Shown here: positions 7,827-16,175 of the stretch, one piece after another
How the letters are laid out: every line of letters starts with the position of its first letter
How positions within the stretch are numbered: position 1 is the first letter of the stretch
Source of the DNA: an uncultured Archangium sp.
GTDB taxonomy: Bacteria > Myxococcota > Myxococcia > Myxococcales > Myxococcaceae
DNA: 64,000 nt
Reading direction: 5' to 3'
Assembly (NCBI GenBank): GCA_903905455.1
Contig: CAIVGN010000048.1
Location: forward strand, 1 to 64,000
Program-made: the position numbers and the translations under genes
Notes under the pieces: generated by a model
Databases searched by the model: none
The model's input: only the letters and a program-made list of their open reading frames with translations
What the model was told of the DNA's origin: nothing

Positions 7827-9773
7827 TCAGCCCGGCGCGTTGAGCAGCGGGCCGGTGACGTCACCGATGGTGGGCGGCGCCGCGACCTGGGGCTGCGCGC
7901 TCACCGTCTTGCCCCCAGCGGTCACCGAGAGGCTCACCACGTCGGCCGTCGAGAGGCGGCGCAGGGCGAGGGTCACCGCGCGCACGTCGCCCGAGGGCTG
8001 CTTGCCGATGGCCTCGAGCACCTTGCCCCACTCGCCCACCGGCCTGCTCCGCGCGGCGCCGACCTGCTTCACCACCGCGTCGATGGCCAGCTGCGAGTCG
8101 ATGTCCTTGCCGAGATCGCGGCCGAACTGCGCGCGATATTCTTTCTCGGCGGCCTGCTTCGCGTTGGGGTCGTTGCCCAGCTGCGCGTCTTGCGCCCGGC
8201 CCTTGTACCAATCGAAGGTCGGCTGCTGATCGAACCACGGGGGCCGCGCGGCGCCACCGGCGATCTCCTGGTGCGCGGTGGCGAAGGCGAGCCGCAGTTC
8301 GTCATCGGTGCCCTGGCGCAGTCGCTCCACGTCACCGCCCGTCAGCGCGATGGTCACCTGGTACTCGCCCTTGCCCAGGTTGGCCTGCGGGGCCGGCAGC
8401 CCGTCGAGGGGCGCGCCCATCGCCGTGCCGAAGCGCCGGAGCTGCACCAACTCTTCGCCGGTCAGCTTCGGGTCCTTCACCGCGAGGGACACCGCGACCG
8501 CCTGCTGCGTGGCGCCGCCGCGCGTCACCGAGCCGGCGCGCACCGTCACCGAGCGCTCTTCACCGACCGCGAGGCGCGCGAGGAAGCCGCCCACGTTGCG
8601 GCCGTAGTCGACCTGGCTGAGCAGCGTGACGCCGCCGGGCTCTTCGAGCGTGCCAGTGGTGGTGCCGCGCACCGTGCTGGTGGCCAGCAGCGTCGCGGTG
8701 CCCACCTGGGCGTTGAGGCCCGTCGCCGTGGTGCGGCTCGTCTCGGCGTAGTGCACGCCGAGGTTCTGGCTCTTGATGAACGCGGCCGCGTCCCCGGGCG
8801 ACGCGCGCAGCACGTAGTCGTAGGCCTCGCGCCCGGCGGGGGTGGCCAGGTCGAGCACCGCGGCGCCCATCAACTTCTCCCCGCGCGTCACGCTGCCCGA
8901 GATGCTGGCGGCGATGCGGGTGCGCTTCTCGACTTCCTTCGCCGCGAGCTCGGCCACCGCGTTGCCGCCCTGCACGGCGACCCCGGCGCTGAGGCCGATG
9001 GACGCGCCCAGCGAGTCGGTATCCTGCTTGCCGACCTGCACGAAGACCCGCGTGCCCTCGAGCACCTTCACGCGCTTGGTGTACACGTCGCTGCTGCTCG
9101 CGCCGACGTTCACGCCCACGCTGGCCGCCGCGGTGAGCGGGTCGATGCCGTAGCCCACGCTGCGCCCCACGCCGAGGCTCGCCGACGCGCTGGTCTGGCC
9201 GCGCACCAGCCACTCCGAGCCGGGCGCCGCGCCCAGCGACTGCAGCCCTTCGGCGTCGAGCGGCAGCACCATGCTCTTGCCCTGCGCGGCGAGCGTGGCG
9301 GCGAGGTCCGTGCTGCCCTTCACGTCGTGCGCCATCACGCTCGTCACCTCCACGGAGCCGGAGAAGCCCAACGACGCCCCGGCCCCCAGCGGCACGCCCA
9401 TGGAGGCGCCGGCCATGGCGCGCGTGGCGACCCACACGGCGTCGGGGTTGGCCTGGGCGTGGGCCGCGCGGCGCGCGTCGGCGGTGACCAACTCCTTGAA
9501 GGTATCGGTGCCGGGCAGGGCGACCTTCTCGGCCACCTTGACGTTGCCCTGCAGCAGCCCGAACGAGACGCCCTTGCCCAGCTCGTGTTCGTCGGCCGCC
9601 TGGTCCATCACCAGGTCGAGGGCCTTGCCCTTGAGCCGGGTGACCGTGGCGTCGAAGCGCGAGGGGGCAGCGGGTGTGGTCGTCGCGGCCGGGGCCACGG
9701 GCGCGGCAGGCGCTGCGGGCGCGCTCGCGGGGACGACGTTGACTGACGGGCCGGAGGCGGGGCGGATGGGCAT
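7827..9773 (-). CDS. hypothetical 648-residue protein
   Basis: Unknown function. ATG 9773 (M-P-I-R-P-A-S-G) is preferred to the upstream start at 9806. The first ~50 residues are a Pro/Ala/Val-rich linker without a signal peptide. The remainder alternates beta-type stretches rich in Gly, Ser, Val and Thr (for example G-A-S-L-G-F-S-G-S-V-E-V-T) in a long central region, suggesting a large repetitive beta fold. It ends with a helical region (~residues 500-600) and a short Ala/Pro-rich tail. There are no cysteines of note and no membrane segment. The style resembles secreted or structural myxobacterial proteins, but without a recognised export signal. It is isolated between the tRNA terminator and the OmpA-like gene. 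Confidence 0.75.
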   Translation of the reverse strand: MPIRPASGPSVNVVPASAPAAPAAPVAPAATTTPAAPSRFDATVTRLKGKALDLVMDQAADEHELGKGVSFGLLQGNVKVAEKVALPGTDTFKELVTADARRAAHAQANPDAVWVATRAMAGASMGVPLGAGASLGFSGSVEVTSVMAHDVKGSTDLAATLAAQGKSMVLPLDAEGLQSLGAAPGSEWLVRGQTSASASLGVGRSVGYGIDPLTAAASVGVNVGASSSDVYTKRVKVLEGTRVFVQVGKQDTDSLGASIGLSAGVAVQGGNAVAELAAKEVEKRTRIAASISGSVTRGEKLMGAAVLDLATPAGREAYDYVLRASPGDAAAFIKSQNLGVHYAETSRTTATGLNAQVGTATLLATSTVRGTTTGTLEEPGGVTLLSQVDYGRNVGGFLARLAVGEERSVTVRAGSVTRGGATQQAVAVSLAVKDPKLTGEELVQLRRFGTAMGAPLDGLPAPQANLGKGEYQVTIALTGGDVERLRQGTDDELRLAFATAHQEIAGGAARPPWFDQQPTFDWYKGRAQDAQLGNDPNAKQAAEKEYRAQFGRDLGKDIDSQLAIDAVVKQVGAARSRPVGEWGKVLEAIGKQPSGDVRAVTLALRRLSTADVVSLSVTAGGKTVSAQPQVAAPPTIGDVTGPLLNAPG

Positions 9774-9863
9774 GGGGGATCCCTGAGGCGACGAGAGTCC
9801 CCACACTCCAGCACACCGGTCCCCGGAGGCGCTCGAACCTTCGCGAGGGGGGCGCGGTTCAGC

Positions 9864-10559
9864 TCATTCACTGAACTCGGAGTCGTCCTCCGGGGTGGTC
9901 TCTGAGGGGCAGCGCGCCGCGTTCTCCTCGGTGAGGGGCTCGAGCAGGAGCAACTCCACGCGGCGATTCCGGGCGAGCGCTTCTTCCGAGGTCCCGGCGC
10001 GCACGGGGCGACGGCTCCCGAAGCCGAAGCCGAAGCCGAAGCCGAAGCCGATGGCCGAAGCCGAAGGCCGTGACCTGCGCCGCGCGCCCGCTCCGCGTTG
10101 ATCCACGTGCCGTTCCACCCGGAGCGCCCGGCGGGGATTCTCCGCGAGGGCGCGGCCCAGGCGCAGCAGGAAGGGTCGCATCGTGGCCGCGGGCCTGGCC
10201 TGGTCCGTCTGGAAATAGACGGCGCTCGAGGGCGCCTCGCGGTTGATCACCCGGGCCAGCTGCCCCAACGACGTACCTCGGACCAGAAAGAGTTTCCCGC
10301 CCACGGCACCCAACGTCGACGAACCGCTCGAGGCCGCGAACCAGGTCAGCCCCGTGTCGGTCGAGCGGCGCGTCTGCTCGCCCGAAGTGGCGCACAACAG
10401 GCCCGGCGTCTGCGCGAGGGCCCATGTGGGCTTCGCGGAGGCCAGCACCTCTCGGGCTGTCGCGCCCGAGTCGAGCGTGCGCACCACGGCACCCTCGGCA
10501 GTGACCAGCAGGGAAGGCGAGCGCGCCGCGGCGAGCGCCACCGCGGGTCGCCGCATCAC
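9864..10559 (-). CDS. degenerate Asp-box / OmpA-like protein (possibly a decaying gene)
   Basis: The 231-residue open frame carries a single Asp-box (BNR) repeat, R-R-S-T-D-T-G-L-T-W near residue 65. After it comes the first half of an OmpA/MotB peptidoglycan-binding domain (S-S-A-V-Y-F-Q-T-D ... L-A-E-N-P ... R-H-V-D-Q-R-G) and its last part (G-S-R-R-P-V ... A-R-N-R-R-V-E-L-L). The middle of the OmpA domain, about 15 residues including the R-A helix, is missing and replaced by an Arg/Ser run and a (Gly-Phe) repeat coded by a GAAGCC hexanucleotide array. In the neighbouring frame A-A-Q-V-T-A-F-G-F-G reads like the lost part, so frameshifts are likely. There is no signal peptide. It begins 25 bases after the upstream response regulator. 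Confidence 0.5.
   Translation of the reverse strand: MMRRPAVALAAARSPSLLVTAEGAVVRTLDSGATAREVLASAKPTWALAQTPGLLCATSGEQTRRSTDTGLTWFAASSGSSTLGAVGGKLFLVRGTSLGQLARVINREAPSSAVYFQTDQARPAATMRPFLLRLGRALAENPRRALRVERHVDQRGAGARRRSRPSASAIGFGFGFGFGFGSRRPVRAGTSEEALARNRRVELLLLEPLTEENAARCPSETTPEDDSEFSE
10020..10069 (+). repeat. GAAGCC hexanucleotide tandem repeat
   Basis: Five perfect GAAGCC units run from 10020 to 10049, followed by degenerate units broken by GATGGCC and GAAGGCC to 10069. It lies inside the OmpA-like gene and codes for Gly-Phe dipeptides on the minus strand. Changes of whole units keep the frame; the 7-base interruptions shift it. Confidence 0.9.
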
Positions 10560-10584
10560 CCGGCCCAGCAGCGCGCAGCCCCCC

Positions 10585-11601
10585 TCAGGCCGCGAAGACC
10601 AACGCCACGTCTTCCACCGGTTCGAGGCGGACTCTGGCCAGCGCCTCGGTGGTCACTTTCACCCCGCGAGGCACCGCCACCCGGCCGGAAACGGTGAACA
10701 GGTTGCGCGCCAAGACCATGCCCACGGCGAGCTCGCCGGTGGGCAACGAGGTGGTCTGCCCCACGGGGAGTTTGTGCCACGCCTCGAGAAGGCGCGGCTC
10801 GATGGCCTCCTTCAGCGCGCGTTCCCGCTCGAGGTCGGGCATGGGCTCGCCAGCCAGCTCGTCGATGCGCGAGGCCGCGCGCACCACCCGGGCCATCACC
10901 GAGGGGTGCGGGTCCTTGTTCCAGAGCTCCTGCAGGGTGCGCAGCGCCCCGTGGAACGTGTCGTCGCCGCCGAGGAGCTCTTCCGCGTGGGCGAGGCGCA
11001 CGTCCGGCGCGAGGTTCTCGCTGAGCGCGGCCAGGCTCGCCGCCACGGTGAGGCCATCGTCGTCACCCAGCTGCAGCTCCGAGCCCAGCTGGCCGGCCAG
11101 GGTGCGCACCCGCTCCACCCGGGCAAACGTCTCAGGCAGCTCGCGGGCCAGGACGTCGATCACGAGGTGAAGGCTGGCCGAGAGCACCTTGCGCACCCGG
11201 TGTCTGGCGGCGACGCCTTCCCGGTGGAGCCCGAACGCGCCGTGAAGGACGCGCAGCAGCTCCTCCTTCGCCACCGGCTTCTTGAGGTAGTAGCTGATGC
11301 TGCCGCCGTTGACGGCCTTGATCACGGCGTCGAGGTCGGCCTCTCCGGTGAGCAGCACCCGCACCGCCTCGGGGACCAGGAGCCGGGCCTCCGAGAGGAA
11401 AGCGGCGCCGTCCATGCCGGGCATGCGCATGTCGGAGATGATCACCGCGAAGTCGCGGTCCCGGCGCAGCAGCTCGAGGGCCGCATGCCCACCGATGGCG
11501 GTGACGATGGGGCAGTCGCGGCGCAGGTTGCGTTCGAGCCCGGACAGCACCTGGGGCTCGTCGTCGACGCAGAGCACGCGGGGAATAAAGCTCTCATTCA
11601 T
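10585..11601 (-). CDS. response regulator with degenerate RpfG-like C-terminal region
   Basis: A 338-residue protein. Residues 1-125 are a complete receiver domain: V-D-D-E near residue 12, phosphoacceptor Asp in I-I-S-D-M-R-M-P-G-M-D-G (about 57), and Lys in Y-L-K-K-P-V. The C-terminal ~200 residues are helical and resemble the position and general pattern of HD/HD-GYP outputs of RpfG-type regulators, but no HD dyad or GYP motif is seen, so it is not called an enzyme. There is no DNA-binding domain. Its start overlaps the stop of the HDOD regulator by eight bases, and it belongs to the kinase operon at 15150-10585. Confidence 0.82.
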   Translation of the reverse strand: MNESFIPRVLCVDDEPQVLSGLERNLRRDCPIVTAIGGHAALELLRRDRDFAVIISDMRMPGMDGAAFLSEARLLVPEAVRVLLTGEADLDAVIKAVNGGSISYYLKKPVAKEELLRVLHGAFGLHREGVAARHRVRKVLSASLHLVIDVLARELPETFARVERVRTLAGQLGSELQLGDDDGLTVAASLAALSENLAPDVRLAHAEELLGGDDTFHGALRTLQELWNKDPHPSVMARVVRAASRIDELAGEPMPDLERERALKEAIEPRLLEAWHKLPVGQTTSLPTGELAVGMVLARNLFTVSGRVAVPRGVKVTTEALARVRLEPVEDVALVFAA

Positions 11602-12805
11602 GCGCGGAGTCCTTGGAGAGAGAAGCCCAGCTCATGCGGGCCCCGTCCCGCAGAGAGGGAAGACGGGATTCCAGGCCGAGCTGCGTGGCCAGGCGCTGCA
11701 GTTCCTCGGCGGCGCCGGGGCGGCGGATTTCCAGCACCTCTTCCTCGAGGCGCAGGGTGAGGGCCAGCACGGTGCGCGTGTCCACCACCGCGTCCGCCCC
11801 GGGGAGTTCGTGGCCACAGGCCACCGCCGTCACCACCGTGGCCGGGAGATTCCACAGGCCCAGCAACGCGGCGCCCACTGCGTCGTGGGTGATGCCGAGC
11901 GACTCGAACTCGAGCTGCCTCAGGGGCAAGCGCTCGCGCAGGTGCCGCTCCCACAACGCGCGGTAGACCCCGGGCATGCGCAGGGCCAGTACATAGCTGC
12001 CCAGGTCCGCCAGCAACCCGGCCTCGGCAGCGAGCGCAGTCATCGGGCTGCCTTCGGCGACCCGCCGCGCCAGCCGCGAGCGGAAGAGGCTGCGGCGCTT
12101 GAGCTCCTCCATCACGCCCAGCTCGTCGGGCTCGTTGAAGACCTCCATGAGCAGCACCACCTCGCGTACCGCTTCGAGCCCGAGCATCGCCACCGCGTCC
12201 TGGACCCGGCTGACCTTGCGCGGCAGCCCAAAGTACGCCGAGCTCACCAGCCGCAGCAGCATCGCCGACAGCGAGACGCTGTCGGAAACCAGCCCTGCGA
12301 CTTCATCGAGGGAAGAGGTGGGGCTGTCGATGACGCTGGTGATGCGGTGGTAGAGGGCCGGTGACAGGGGCAGCGAGCCCATCGCCGCCACCACCTTCAT
12401 CAGCGCGGGGTCGACCAGGGCATCGCGCACCCGGCAGCAGTCCTCCACGGCCGCGATGATCGCCCCCACGGGGCTGGGCTTGGCCAGGAACTGGTGCGCC
12501 ACCGAGGCCAGCCGGTGCCCGGTCTTCGCATCCACCTGCCCCGAGAGCACCAGGCGCACCGCGCCGGGTTGTCGTTCCCGGGCCCGCTGCAGGACCTGCT
12601 CGCCGTCGACCTCGGGCATGCGCGCGTCGGAGACGATCGCATCGAAGGGCTGTTGCTCGAGCGCCTCCCAGGCCGCCCGCCCGCCCAGCGCCGTCTCGAC
12701 CTGCCAGACCTGGCGCCAGGGCCGCAGCGCCTTCTTCACGCCGTCGAGCAGCTGGGCCTCGTCATCCACGAAGAGGATGCGACGCGGGGCAGCGGGGGGC
12801 GTCAA
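11594..12805 (-). CDS. response regulator with HDOD output domain
   Basis: A 403-residue protein. The receiver domain is at ~8-125 (F-V-D-D-E, phosphoacceptor Asp in I-V-S-D-A-R-M-P-E-V-D-G, Lys in F-L-A-K-P-S-P). A HDOD domain lies at ~145-340 (L-P-L-S-P-A-L-Y-H-R-I ... A-M-L-L-R-L-V-S-S-A-Y-F-G-L ... A-V-A-M-L-G-L-E-A-V-R). HDOD outputs act in signalling without known catalysis. The start is taken as TTG at 12805, which overlaps the kinase stop (TTGA) and follows a GGGGGA ribosome site; this indicates translational coupling to the kinase. The long open frame upstream of this start is a shadow of the kinase gene. Confidence 0.85.
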   Translation of the reverse strand: MTPPAAPRRILFVDDEAQLLDGVKKALRPWRQVWQVETALGGRAAWEALEQQPFDAIVSDARMPEVDGEQVLQRARERQPGAVRLVLSGQVDAKTGHRLASVAHQFLAKPSPVGAIIAAVEDCCRVRDALVDPALMKVVAAMGSLPLSPALYHRITSVIDSPTSSLDEVAGLVSDSVSLSAMLLRLVSSAYFGLPRKVSRVQDAVAMLGLEAVREVVLLMEVFNEPDELGVMEELKRRSLFRSRLARRVAEGSPMTALAAEAGLLADLGSYVLALRMPGVYRALWERHLRERLPLRQLEFESLGITHDAVGAALLGLWNLPATVVTAVACGHELPGADAVVDTRTVLALTLRLEEEVLEIRRPGAAEELQRLATQLGLESRLPSLRDGARMSWASLSKDSAHE

Positions 12806-15150
12806 GCGGTCCCCCGCGGGTTGCAGGGGAGCCGGAGGATGAAGGTGGTTCCCACCCCGACCTCCGAGTCGATGTCGATGTGCCCGTGGTGCTTGTCGAC
12901 GATGACGGCGTGCACCAGCGGCAGCCCCTGCCCGCTGCCCCGCCCCACGGCCTTGGTGGTGAAGAAGGGCTCGAACATGCGCTCGCGCACGGCGGCGCTG
13001 ATGCCGCACCCTGAATCGCGAATGGAGATGACCACGTCGTCCTTCTCTGCGCGGGTGCTGACGTGGATGCCGCCGAGCTGCGCTCCGCTGGGCTCGTTCT
13101 TCTTCTTGTCCTCGATGGCGTGGGCCGCGTTGACCAGCAGGTTGAGGAACACCTGCTGCAGGCTGCCGATGTGGCAGGCCACCGGAGGCAAGGTGCCCAG
13201 GTCGGTCTCTACCGCCGCCACGTACTTGAGCTCGTTGCGCGCCAGCACCAGGGTGCGCCGCAGCGCCTCGTTGATGTCGGCCGGCGCCATCTCCGGGGTG
13301 TCTGGGTGGGCATATTCCTTGAGCGCCCGCACCAACTCCGCCACGCGCCGCACGCCGTCCTTCGCCTCGAGCAGCGAGCGCGGCACTTCCTTGATCAGGT
13401 ATTCGAGGTCGACCTTTTCGCCCAGCGCGGCCAGGGCCGCGAATTCCGGCCCCTGCAGGGCCTGGGTGGCCTGGAGGTACTCGGTGAGCTCGCCGAAGCT
13501 GTCGGCCACGAACTGCACGTTGTCGCCGATGAACTGCACCGGGGTGTTGATCTCATGGGCCATGCCGGAGGCGAGTTGGCCGACGGCCTCGAGCTTCTGG
13601 GCCTGCGACTGATCCCGTTCCCGGGCGCGCTGCTCGGTGACGTCGCGGGCAGTGGCGAAGAAGTGGCCGCCCGCGGGGTCGGCGGTGGCCGTCCACGAGA
13701 GGTCGCGCCAGAGGCCGTCGTGGCTGCGGCACCGGTTCTGAAAGCCCATCACCGCCCCGGCGGCCGAGATCGAAGAGACCGCGGCGAGGGTGGGGTCGCG
13801 GTCCTCGGGGTGCACCAGGTCGAGGAGGCTGCGGCCCTTGAGCGCGTCCTCGGCGTAGCCGAGCTGGCGGGTCCAGCTGGGGTTGGTCTGCAGGAACTCG
13901 AGCTTCGGGCCGACGACGCACAGCATGTCCGGGCTCATGCGGAAGAAGGTGTCGCGTTCGTTCTGCGCCACCTGGAGCGCGCGGGTGCGGTCCTCGACCT
14001 TCTGTTCCAGGCCGGTCTGGTATTCCTTGAGACTGGAGAGCATCCGGTTGAAGGCGATGGTGAGCGTCCCCGCCTCGTCGCTCGAGGTCACCTGGATGGG
14101 GGTGAAGTCGGCGGCGCGGTCCGTGCTCGCGGTGGCCTCGGTGAGCTTGCGAATCGGCTTGAGGAAGCGGCTGATCATCACCGCCAGCACCGAGGTGGTG
14201 AGGAGGATGGCCAGGCCGAACGCCCAGAGCAGCCGGGCGCTGATGCTCTTGACCGGCGCCAGGAGCGTCTCCACGGTCTTGAGGGCGTAGACCTTCCAGC
14301 CCCATGGGGCGGCGCGGCCTTTGACCGGCGACGACAGCAATTGGTACTGCATCTCGTTGGGCGCAGCCCAGGGCTGTTCGGCCTGGGTGATGCTCGCGCT
14401 GCGCCACGCGGGGCTGCCCTGGAAGGTGGGGGGCAACATGGCGACCGCTCCGGTGTCGTCGACCACCACGGCCAGCGAGTCGACCTTGCCGTCCTTTTCG
14501 ACCACGAAGTTCTGCAACTGCTCGCCCAGCGCGACCAGCGACACCAGCACGGTGAGGGTCCCGACCGGCTCGTCGAGGACGTTGAAGATGGGGAGGCTGA
14601 AGCCAGCCACGAACTCGTCCTCGGAGAGGTTGGGCCGCAGGAACTCGGGTCGGCTCCGGTTGACGATGATGGTCTGGCCCGCGGGCGCGGCAAACGCCGC
14701 GGCGAACCACGGCTCGGCCTCGATGTGTTTCCCCATGAGGGACGCCGGGACGGGCTTGCCGGACCGCGAGAGGGAGTTGGCCGCGACGATTTCGCCCAGG
14801 TCGTCGGAGACGAACATCGCCGCGTACTTCCCCTTGGTTCGCACCAACTCGTTGGCGTAGGCCTCGAAGTTCTTGGGGTCCGCGGAGTCGAGGGCCTCGT
14901 TGGCGAGGTCGAGCCTCGCCGTGGTCACGGCGTCCGACCACGAGTCGTCGACGGTCTGTTGCAGCGCCCCGGCCAGGCTCTGCGCCCCCTGTCCCAGGTT
15001 GGACTGGGAGAGCTCGGTGAGCCCCACTCGGGCCGTCTGGGTCACGAGCAGCCACATGGCCACGAACGCGAGGTTCACCAGGGGCAAGCTGAACAGCAGC
15101 AGCTTTCCGCGGAGCCCCAACCGGGGGCCCTCCATCAACATCTGCTTCAT
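12802..15150 (-). CDS. membrane sensor histidine kinase (Cache-like, HAMP, PAS)
   Basis: A 782-residue kinase from ATG 15150. A first membrane helix at ~16-38 and a second at ~307-327 flank a ~270-residue periplasmic sensor of the Cache type. A HAMP linker (~328-380), a coiled coil, and a PAS domain (~403-510, ending with D-V-T-E-Q-R) follow. The phospho-accepting His is residue 532 in M-A-H-E-I-N-T-P. The ATPase core has N-L-L-V-N-A-A-H-A-I-E-D, D-S-G-C-G-I and G-S-G-Q-G-L-P-L. The gene leads an operon with two response regulators, so signal flow is probably kinase to both. The ligand is unknown. About 230 bases upstream hold no other gene. Confidence 0.93.
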   Translation of the reverse strand: MKQMLMEGPRLGLRGKLLLFSLPLVNLAFVAMWLLVTQTARVGLTELSQSNLGQGAQSLAGALQQTVDDSWSDAVTTARLDLANEALDSADPKNFEAYANELVRTKGKYAAMFVSDDLGEIVAANSLSRSGKPVPASLMGKHIEAEPWFAAAFAAPAGQTIIVNRSRPEFLRPNLSEDEFVAGFSLPIFNVLDEPVGTLTVLVSLVALGEQLQNFVVEKDGKVDSLAVVVDDTGAVAMLPPTFQGSPAWRSASITQAEQPWAAPNEMQYQLLSSPVKGRAAPWGWKVYALKTVETLLAPVKSISARLLWAFGLAILLTTSVLAVMISRFLKPIRKLTEATASTDRAADFTPIQVTSSDEAGTLTIAFNRMLSSLKEYQTGLEQKVEDRTRALQVAQNERDTFFRMSPDMLCVVGPKLEFLQTNPSWTRQLGYAEDALKGRSLLDLVHPEDRDPTLAAVSSISAAGAVMGFQNRCRSHDGLWRDLSWTATADPAGGHFFATARDVTEQRARERDQSQAQKLEAVGQLASGMAHEINTPVQFIGDNVQFVADSFGELTEYLQATQALQGPEFAALAALGEKVDLEYLIKEVPRSLLEAKDGVRRVAELVRALKEYAHPDTPEMAPADINEALRRTLVLARNELKYVAAVETDLGTLPPVACHIGSLQQVFLNLLVNAAHAIEDKKKNEPSGAQLGGIHVSTRAEKDDVVISIRDSGCGISAAVRERMFEPFFTTKAVGRGSGQGLPLVHAVIVDKHHGHIDIDSEVGVGTTFILRLPCNPRGTA

Positions 15151-15383
15151 ACGAAACAATGCTTCCCTCTCGGACCATCGCCTCAGGTCCCCAGCTCGCG
15201 AGTTGCCCCGGGCGCGGTCGTTTGGCGGCCGGTGGGGGCACTTTTCTAACACTGAAGACCGGAGTAAGCGCCCTTGGCGTGCAGAAAGTGCGCGAAGCGC
15301 CGCCGGAACCCCCATCCGTCCGGTGGACCCGACACTGACCCCCGTCGCGTCGGCTGCGCAGCACCGGGGCGACGTCGCGCGAG

Positions 15384-16146
15384 TTACCGCGCGGACCGGG
15401 TCCCGGTGGCGTAGCACTCGAGCCCCTGCGCGCGCCGCCCGATGAAGCAGGCCGCGAAGGCGCCGACGTCCCCGCGGACGTCCTTGAGCGCAAAGCCTGC
15501 GCGCGCGAGGCGGGTCTTGAGTGCGCAGGCGGCGCGTCGGGAACCGTGACGGTCTCCTCGGGGGAGGAGACGTCTTCGTCCGAGGTCTGCTTCGCCGAGG
15601 CCTGCAGGGTGATGCGCACGCGCTCGTCGGGGCGGACCATGGTCTCGGAGCCGTCGTCGTGCGCCCACCGGGGCGGGGTGGTGGAGTCGAAGGACCACTC
15701 CCGGGCGCTGCCCCAGCCGAAGGTCACTTGCTTCAGCTCACGCGTCGCGCGGCGACCGTCGGCATCGAGCATGAGCTGGCCCTCGAGGTGCGGCGCGGAG
15801 AGAGGGGGGCGCCCGAGGTTCTTCAGTTCGAGCATCACGCCGACCCCGGAGTTGGCGCGGGTCCCTTCGGCGAAGTCGACCTCGTCCACCTTGCGCGGCG
15901 AGCCGAGGGCGTTGGTGCGCGAGGCCGGGTGGTAGACCTGCACGTCCAGGAGATCCATGGAGATGACCTCGGCCTCGTCGCGCTCGGTCGCTTCCGGGGC
16001 TGGCGCCAGGGGCTGCCCGGGAGGCGATGCGGTCCTTCGGTGCTGACCGCGGCGACGAGCTCCAGCCCGGCACCCTGTTCGAGGAAGCGCGCAGTCGCGG
16101 TGCGCCCGAATCGGCGCGGCGTTCTGTCGTCTTCAGGATCGCCGCA
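15384..16146 (-). pseudogene. frameshifted hypothetical gene (three protein-like segments)
   Basis: Three segments in three different frames read as one protein. Segment 1 (16146 to ~16025) gives C-G-D-P-E-D-D-R-T-P ... E-L-V-A-A-V-S-T-E-G-P, resembling the start of a mature lipoprotein. Segment 2 (~16010 to ~15545) gives E-A-E-V-I-S-M-D-L-L-D-V-Q-V-Y-H-P and a beta-rich body to V-T-V-P-D. Segment 3 (~15527 to 15384) gives C-A-L-K-T-R-L-A-R-A-G-F ... L-E-C-Y-A-T-G and a stop. Each segment ends in low-quality coding where the next begins. No start codon with a signal peptide is visible before segment 1, which abuts the divergent VWA gene. Real decay or base-calling errors are both possible. 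The family is unknown. Confidence 0.5.
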
Positions 16147-16175
16147 CTTCTGCTGCCCTCGCCCGGAGAGTCCGC

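Noticed and set aside
11594-13009. Longer start for the HDOD regulator (471 residues)
   Set aside because: The first ~68 residues are Arg/His-rich antisense-like sequence inside the kinase ATPase domain; the coupled TTG at 12805 is better.
15151-15383. Possible gene between the kinase and the frameshifted gene
   Set aside because: No frame of protein-like composition or ribosome site was found; it is probably the kinase promoter region.
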